A stretch of 64,000 nt of DNA, from positions 62,001-126,000 of the forward strand of contig CAJURU010000004.1 in NCBI GenBank assembly GCA_910588845.1, in the 5' to 3' direction. Both the position numbers and the translations under genes were made by a program. The notes below the pieces were generated by a model that had not been told where the DNA came from, made no database searches, and was given only the letters and a program-made list of their open reading frames with translations. Below are positions 60,577 to 64,000 of the stretch, one piece after another; the first letter of the stretch is position 1; each line of letters opens with the position of its first letter. Source of the stretch: an uncultured Lachnospiraceae bacterium. Lineage in GTDB: Bacteria > Bacillota > Clostridia > Lachnospirales > Lachnospiraceae.

Positions 60577-61623
60577 TTACCTATGTTCCATTTTGTTTAT
60601 AAAATAATTAATTCCTTTGCATATCCGATAAATTTGTTCCTCACCAATAAGCAGAGGAAAGTTTATGAGTCTTTTCTCCATATAGCCGGCTCCTGGAAAT
60701 TCCCCGGATATGCCGAATATAGGCGTAACCACAGGGTACCAATCACTTACGGGCAAATTATGCTCCAAGAAATAAGCAATCAATTCCTTTCGGAAAGCTG
60801 GTTCTGCAATTAAGGAAAATCGCCAGGGAACAGCGCTTTTTTCATAAGCGTATATCTCAAAATATTTACAGGGCGGCAAAAATTTTTTGTACAATTCCAT
60901 TTCTGTCTTCCGTTGGGAAATAATAATATCTAAATCTTCTAATGCGTCTTTGATTTTTGTCTCTATGCCCGGTTCATAATGAACAAATGTTTTTTTTAGT
61001 CCTGGTAGCAATCCTCTCCAAATATAATGGCTTAATTCCTGTTGAGTGTTGTTTCTGATTAATCGGTATAATTTTGAAAAAAAAGCTTCATTTTGCTCTT
61101 CCAATGAGGTTTTTTCAGGAAGCGCTTTATAATTTTCTTCAAATTTTCCCAAATCATGATTTGAAAACAAAATGCCGCCGCTGCCTATATCTAATGTTTT
61201 AGAGTAACCTAAGCTGAAGACAGAAAAATCTCCCCAGCTTCCGCACAGCCTGCCGGCAGAATATGCTCCCATTGCAGATGCGCAGTCTTCTATTAACAGA
61301 AGATTTTTTTCATTGCACAGGGCGGCGATTTTGTCTATGTGTTTAATCGGATTCCCATACATGTGCGGCAGGAGCATACCATCTACTTCCTCTGCGTGCT
61401 TTACACAGATTTCAAAAGTAACGTTTCCCGATGTTTTTTTTACATCGCAGAATATGGGGATATTTCCGGAATAGATAATCGGGTAAACAGCAGCATAACA
61501 TATGTTAGCTGGAACAAGGATTTTTCTGCCTTGAAAGCCCAGTGTTTTTAGCACTATATATATTGCTGTAGAAGCACGGCTTACAAAAATATGATTTCTT
61601 TCCAAGTTTGTAATAAAAGACAT
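60577..61623 (-). CDS. DegT/DnrJ-type PLP aminotransferase
   Basis: 348 residues from ATG 61623 (GAGAGAGGG upstream; the frame stays open to a TTG inside the recombinase site, which is rejected). PLP lysine in FSLGYSKTLDIGSGG, with LIEDCASAMGAYSAGRLCGSWGDFS before it. Shorter than PseC/WecE types. Two eight-base homopolymers (61077-61084, 61434-61441) lie in the coding sequence. The region upstream has no clear promoter in the present orientation of the invertible segment. Confidence 0.82.
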   Translation of the reverse strand: MSFITNLERNHIFVSRASTAIYIVLKTLGFQGRKILVPANICYAAVYPIIYSGNIPIFCDVKKTSGNVTFEICVKHAEEVDGMLLPHMYGNPIKHIDKIAALCNEKNLLLIEDCASAMGAYSAGRLCGSWGDFSVFSLGYSKTLDIGSGGILFSNHDLGKFEENYKALPEKTSLEEQNEAFFSKLYRLIRNNTQQELSHYIWRGLLPGLKKTFVHYEPGIETKIKDALEDLDIIISQRKTEMELYKKFLPPCKYFEIYAYEKSAVPWRFSLIAEPAFRKELIAYFLEHNLPVSDWYPVVTPIFGISGEFPGAGYMEKRLINFPLLIGEEQIYRICKGINYFINKMEHR

Positions 61624-61676
61624 TTTTTGCCCTCTCTCAAGTTGAAAGTAACCCGAAAATGTGTAAAAATTTAACA

Positions 61677-61706
61677 AATATTACAATTTGGATAAAATGT
61701 AATATT
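61677..61706 (+). repeat. Inverted repeat left (recombinase site)
   Basis: A 30-base sequence whose exact reverse complement is at 63361-63390. Internally it has 9-base arms, AATATTACA and TGTAATATT, around a 12-base asymmetric core, the normal layout of a tyrosine recombinase crossover site. Confidence 0.9.
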
Positions 61707-61754
61707 ATGCTCTTTGAGGCATGTAAACAGGAAATAAAGGAAAGGATTGAGAAT

Positions 61755-62330
61755 ATGGCAAAAACAGAACCCATTAGAAACATTCAGGATATCAAAAAAC
61801 TAAAAGAATATTTTAAGAAAAATAACAGGTCTCGGGATTATCTTTTGTTTACGCTTGGAGTAAATACAGCTCTTAGAATCAGTGATATTTTATGCTTGAG
61901 ATATAATGACGTAATAGACTTTGAGAGCGGAAAGGTAAAGAAACATCTAAATTTAAAGGAGCAAAAAACAGGGAAAGATAAATGTTGTTTTCTAAATGAA
62001 GTATGTGTATGTGCAATTAACGAATATTATAATGAGACTAATGGAAGTAAAGAAGAATATTTATTTCAAAGTAGAAAAGGTACGAATCAGCCCATCACTC
62101 GTCAACGGGCATACTGTATTATCAAGGAAGCTGCTTCTTATACTGGATTAAGCGCTCAAATCAGCTGTCACTCAATGAGAAAAACTTTTGGATACCATGC
62201 CTGGAAAACAGGAGTGAGCCCTGCTATAATCATGGATATTTTTAACCATTCTTCCATGAAGGTAACTAAGATATATCTGGGTATTACTCAAGATGATACA
62301 GATGATGTTTATAGGAAAATATTGTTATAA
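61755..62330 (+). CDS. Tyrosine recombinase, FimB/RecV-like size
   Basis: 191 residues from ATG 61755, wholly inside the invertible segment; starts at 61659 or 61707 would run through or from the edge of the crossover site and lack an SD. Catalytic residues are complete: Arg in ALRISD, Lys in KTGKDK, HSMRK (HxxR), FNHSS (H) and the nucleophile in KIYLGI. The N-terminal core-binding domain is minimal, as in FimB, FimE and similar phase-variation invertases. It should act on the 30-base repeats beside it. Confidence 0.9.
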   Translation: MAKTEPIRNIQDIKKLKEYFKKNNRSRDYLLFTLGVNTALRISDILCLRYNDVIDFESGKVKKHLNLKEQKTGKDKCCFLNEVCVCAINEYYNETNGSKEEYLFQSRKGTNQPITRQRAYCIIKEAASYTGLSAQISCHSMRKTFGYHAWKTGVSPAIIMDIFNHSSMKVTKIYLGITQDDTDDVYRKILL

Positions 62331-62603
62331 AAATTAACTTTGTGGATAGAATCATTATCAGAGTCTTTGATAAGCTTAAGGTTAATAGCACTGACGAAAA
62401 TATTGGCTACTGAAAGCTGATGGGCAAATGATTAATAATTGCATCCCGTGTGTTCCATTAAAATACGTGATACACCCTCTTGAAGCTGATATAATGATTG
62501 CGCCATCCTTATAACAGCCTAAGTAACAAGATGGGGCGTTCCTTGCTGAGTGTAAGGGATATTAAACATAAATATATTGTAGTAGAAAAAGAATACTATT
62601 TTA
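62331..62603. other. Noncoding stretch after recombinase
   Basis: 273 bases with stops in all frames at short intervals, AT-rich. I see no gene, strong hairpin or clear promoter in it. Confidence 0.6.
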
Positions 62604-62668
62604 TATTAATTTGTGCTATTATGATACTGGAAAATTTACGATATGTTAAATGTATGAATATTACATTT
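62604..62668 (+). repeat. 65-base direct repeat, copy 1
   Basis: Identical to 63308-63372. Each copy holds an extended -10 promoter element (TGCTATTAT; -10 at 62617-62622 here) and ends in the left half of the recombinase site (AATATTACATTT). In this copy the site is interrupted by the toxin cassette. Confidence 0.9.
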
Positions 62669-62708
62669 GATTGATACCAGATAAGGATAATTTTTTGTGA
62701 CAAACATA

Positions 62709-62737
62709 TTGAAAAAGATTTTTGCATATGCTATAAT
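62709..62737 (+). promoter_or_regulatory. Antitoxin RNA promoter
   Basis: TTGAAA at 62709-62714, 17-base spacer, TATAAT at 62732-62737 with the extended TG one base before. A strong promoter reading into the short RNA that converges on the toxin gene. Confidence 0.8.
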
Positions 62738-62747
62738 GCCAATAGGC

Positions 62748-62770
62748 AAAAAAGAGATAAAAAGTCCATG
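62748..62770 (+). repeat. Direct repeat DRa-like
   Basis: Contains AAAAAAGAGATAAAAA (62748-62763) followed by GTCCATG. Pairs, as RNA, with the toxin mRNA over 62935-62958. Confidence 0.8.
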
Positions 62771-62784
62771 TGGGCAAAAGAAAC

Positions 62785-62835
62785 GAATCCCCAGATTGGT
62801 ATGGCAGTACCATCTGAGGATTCTTCTTTTCTTTT
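62785..62835. terminator. Bidirectional terminator shared by toxin and antitoxin RNAs
   Basis: Stem with arms GAATCCCCAGATTGGTA and TACCATCTGAGGATTC, loop about 6 bases, one bulge and one G-T-type mismatch, followed by TTCTTTTCTTTT on the plus strand. The minus strand shows GTTTCTTTT after the stem. Confidence 0.8.
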
Positions 62836-62858
62836 ATAGTGGCAAAGCACCCACCAGG

Positions 62859-62957
62859 CTAGTTGTTGCTTTTGTCGTCACCGTCTAACCATTTGATGAT
62901 GTAGTGGCAGGCTACACCTCCCAAAACGGTAACTAAAAAAGAGATAAAAAATTCCAT
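62859..62957 (-). CDS. Fst-like type I toxin peptide
   Basis: 32 residues from ATG 62957 with a near-perfect SD, GGGGAGGAGGTG, five bases upstream. It starts MEFFISFLVTVLGG, a single hydrophobic helix (to about residue 16), continues HYIIKWLDGD, and ends with charged residues. The K/H-W-L-D-G-D-D pattern after the helix is typical of Fst/Ldr-type membrane toxins. The RNA organisation around it supports this. Acts at the cytoplasmic membrane if expressed without its antisense RNA. Confidence 0.8.
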   Translation of the reverse strand: MEFFISFLVTVLGGVACHYIIKWLDGDDKSNN

Positions 62958-62958
62958 G
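62935..62958 (+). repeat. Direct repeat DRb-like over the toxin start codon
   Basis: AAAAAAGAGATAAAAA (62935-62950) then ATTCCATG; matches 62748-62770 with three differences near the end. Covers the toxin initiation codon. Confidence 0.8.
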
Positions 62959-63002
62959 CAAGCACCTCCTCCCCGTTGCGGGTATTGGTGAGCAACAAAA
63001 AA

Positions 63003-63011
63003 ATTATAACA
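63003..63011 (-). promoter_or_regulatory. Toxin mRNA extended -10 promoter
   Basis: On the minus strand TGTTATAAT (TGn plus TATAAT) is read, about 46 bases before the toxin ATG. The leader contains GTTGC and GCAAC arms just ahead of the SD, which could form a 5' hairpin as in fst RNAI. No good -35. Confidence 0.7.
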
Positions 63012-63297
63012 TATTATTCGACACACTTCTATCATTAATTCATACGAAAAGATATAAAGGGGATTCTGGCTACAATAATCCGATGCTCGCTATCTCTGTG
63101 GACATCTCAAATAATCAATCTGTGTAATGATACCCTTAATGCTTTTTACATTCCGAAAGAATAATCTGTATTTTGAATACTGCTTTTTCAATAACTGCAA
63201 TTTACACAATGTATTTGGTAGAGAGGATTTCTTTCGGTAAGTAAAATTGAACATATTTTTGAATTTTATCCTTATCTGACTTCATACTTTATCCAAA

Positions 63298-63326
63298 TTG
63301 TAATATTTATTAATTTGTGCTATTAT
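63298..63326 (+). promoter_or_regulatory. Outward promoter inside the invertible segment
   Basis: -35 TTGTAA (63298-63303), 17-base spacer, -10 TATTAT (63321-63326) with TG at 63318-63319. It points at the GT gene starting at 63414, with the inverted repeat 63361-63390 between them. The -35 lies in the right half of the split recombinase site. Confidence 0.65.
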
Positions 63327-63372
63327 GATACTGGAAAATTTACGATATGTTAAATGTATGAATATTACATTT
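63308..63372 (+). repeat. 65-base direct repeat, copy 2
   Basis: Identical to 62604-62668. It runs into an intact 30-base recombinase site. Confidence 0.9.
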
Positions 63373-63390
63373 TATCCAAATTGTAATATT
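63361..63390 (-). repeat. Inverted repeat right (recombinase site)
   Basis: Exact reverse complement of 61677-61706; the right boundary of the putative invertible segment, 24 bases before the start of the GT gene. Confidence 0.9.
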
Positions 63391-63413
63391 CGTTTATTAA
63401 GGATGGATAAGAG

Positions 63414-64000
63414 ATGTATTTGTTTCCTTATAAAGAAATAAAACCGAATGCAAAAGTTATCATATATGGCGCAGGTAAAGTGGGCCTTGATTTTATGCGC
63501 CAGGCGACGGCGTCCAGGTACGCGCAAGTGTTGTGTATGGTGGATAAGAATTATCGTGTGATTCAAAAAATAAGCGATGTGTCACTGCCAGTAATTCCCA
63601 AGGAGGATCTTCTGCAATTTGAGGGCAAATATGACGTGATTCTCATAGCGGCGTTCAATCAGGAGCTTGCCTTTGAGATCAAAGAGGAATTGTGTGAGTT
63701 TGGTATATTGGAGGAGAAGATTATCTGGCCCCAAATTGCTAAGGTAGAGGACGTAGTATGGGACAAATGGCAACTTTCTGCATTGAGGGATGATGAGCAA
63801 AGGCAGAGAGCAATGGAAAGCTTTGCGCGGGAGGGAAGAGGGAAAGTCTCTTATTTTGCATATATGATCGCGGAAATTTGTATGGAGGAGGATAAAGAGA
63901 GGATTCTCACGGAAATTTTCAGTCTGACAGACAGGGAAGAGTGTTTGGAAAACAGAATTGTCATGCTGCGCATTCTCATAGAGGCGGGTGTGATAAGCGG
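63414..64000 (+). CDS. GT-B glycosyltransferase with Rossmann-like N-terminus (copy 2), cut by window end
   Basis: Open from ATG 63414 to the end of the window, 195 residues visible. Starts MYLFPYKEIKPNAKVIIYGAGKVGLDFMRQ, paralogous to 55992-57911 and similar along the whole visible length (VLCMVDKNYRVIQKISDVSLPVI, SYFAYMIAEI). Only the Rossmann-like and helical regions are visible, so GT-B is inferred from copy 1. It sits just outside the invertible segment and is downstream of its promoter in this orientation, so it is probably ON. Confidence 0.85.
   Translation, partial: MYLFPYKEIKPNAKVIIYGAGKVGLDFMRQATASRYAQVLCMVDKNYRVIQKISDVSLPVIPKEDLLQFEGKYDVILIAAFNQELAFEIKEELCEFGILEEKIIWPQIAKVEDVVWDKWQLSALRDDEQRQRAMESFAREGRGKVSYFAYMIAEICMEEDKERILTEIFSLTDREECLENRIVMLRILIEAGVIS

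Larger units (their letters stand above)
62744..62835 (+). ncRNA. Putative antitoxin antisense RNA (Fst/RNAII type)
   Basis: About 90 bases from the predicted start to the T-rich end after the hairpin. It begins with a direct repeat (62748-62770) that recurs over the toxin start codon (62935-62958). Because the toxin is transcribed oppositely, the RNA's 5' part is complementary to the toxin ribosome-binding/start region, and its terminator stem is complementary to the toxin mRNA 3' end. This is the pairing plan of pAD1 par (RNAI/RNAII). Confidence 0.7.
62669..63287. mobile_element. Toxin cassette inserted in the core of a recombinase site (MITE-like)
   Basis: 619 bases. The left flank ends in the left half of the 30-base site, and the right flank resumes with its right half (TTTATCCAAATTG...), so the site was split here, with two or three T duplicated. 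Near its ends are a perfect 13-base inverted pair, CAGATAAGGATAA (62678-62690) and TTATCCTTATCTG (63266-63278). It encodes no transposase, only the type I toxin-antitoxin. Either a small transposed element or a recombinase-mobilised cassette. Confidence 0.6.
61707..63360. other. Putative invertible DNA segment
   Basis: 1,654 bases between perfect 30-base inverted repeats. It contains the tyrosine recombinase, a toxin/antisense RNA cassette, and a plus-directed promoter near its right end (63298-63326). The flanking genes point outward on both sides. Inversion would turn that promoter toward the minus-strand aminotransferase operon and away from the GT gene at 63414. The geometry matches fim- and RecV-type switches. 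Confidence 0.7.

Noticed and set aside
61642..61670. TTGAAA with a following TAAAAA as recombinase promoter in the left flank
   Set aside because: The -10 is weak and lies in an AT-rich run; kept only as a possibility, not annotated.
61659..61754. Longer start for the recombinase
   Set aside because: Would place the crossover site inside the coding region and add residues unlike FimB/RecV; no SD near it.
62697..62888. 63-codon plus-strand open frame across the antitoxin RNA
   Set aside because: No SD, spans a promoter and a terminator hairpin, and overlaps the toxin on the opposite strand; a noncoding RNA explains the region better.
1..64000. CRISPR arrays, tRNA or rRNA genes, IS transposases
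   Set aside because: I found no repeat-spacer periodicity, no cloverleaf-like tRNA sequences, no rRNA-like sequence and no transposase ORF in either strand.

Overview
The window looks like the chromosome of a Gram-positive, low-to-mid GC Clostridia, most likely a gut Lachnospiraceae. The basis is AGGAGG-type ribosome binding sites, tightly packed or overlapping genes, a lipobox substrate-binding protein, Firmicutes-style LicD and TagF-like proteins, and an Fst-like type I toxin. Nearly all of the 64 kb is one very large glycan cluster with about twenty glycosyltransferases. No Wzx, Wzy, ABC glycan exporter or polyprenyl-phosphate initiating transferase is visible. All the transferases look soluble. 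This favours glycosylation of a protein in the cytoplasm (flagellin would be the usual target) over a secreted polysaccharide, but no flagellin gene lies in the window.

Layout. (1) 1-17187, plus strand: a GT-D transferase (SP_1767 type), a CDP-6-deoxyhexose module (two rfbF-like genes, C-methyltransferase, 3,5-epimerase, reductase, rfbG; no rfbH), a CitC-like nucleotidyltransferase fusion, a helical-repeat protein, a GT2/methyltransferase pair split at an A7 slippery tract, another methyltransferase and a TagF-like transferase. (2) 17192-21407, minus strand: an HTH-LicC/PntC-like cytidylyltransferase and a PhnSTU-like importer, read as uptake and CMP-activation of 2-aminoethylphosphonate. (3) 21571-34655, plus: CgeB-like and GT2 transferases, a second TagF-like paralogue, a methyltransferase with a G9 tract, a second LicC-like enzyme, a DUF4422 protein, an SGNH protein, a decayed TagF-like pseudogene, and a GT4 and a GT2-methyltransferase fusion. 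(4) 34667-42873, plus: a pseudaminic acid operon (pseB, pseF, pseI, pseG, pseC) in which a formyltransferase stands where pseH would be expected. (5) 43186-59063, plus: LicD, a cytidylyltransferase-oxidoreductase fusion, VapBC, several multidomain transferases, an alkaline-phosphatase-fold protein without membrane segments, a radical SAM enzyme and a WecE-like aminotransferase. (6) 59078-64000: a minus-strand three-gene operon and a plus-strand GT gene diverge from a 1.65-kb segment bounded by perfect 30-bp inverted repeats. That segment encodes a FimB-sized tyrosine recombinase and carries an outward promoter, so it looks like an invertible on/off switch.

The main candidates for something undescribed are the invertible switch at 61677-63390, an Fst-type toxin/antisense-RNA cassette that has landed inside a copy of the recombinase site (62669-63287), and the AEP scavenging-to-glycan module. 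Several loci look built for variation: the invertible segment, the G9 tract, the A7 slippery tract, paralogue pairs and a decaying transferase. Together they suggest a phase-variable surface glycan.
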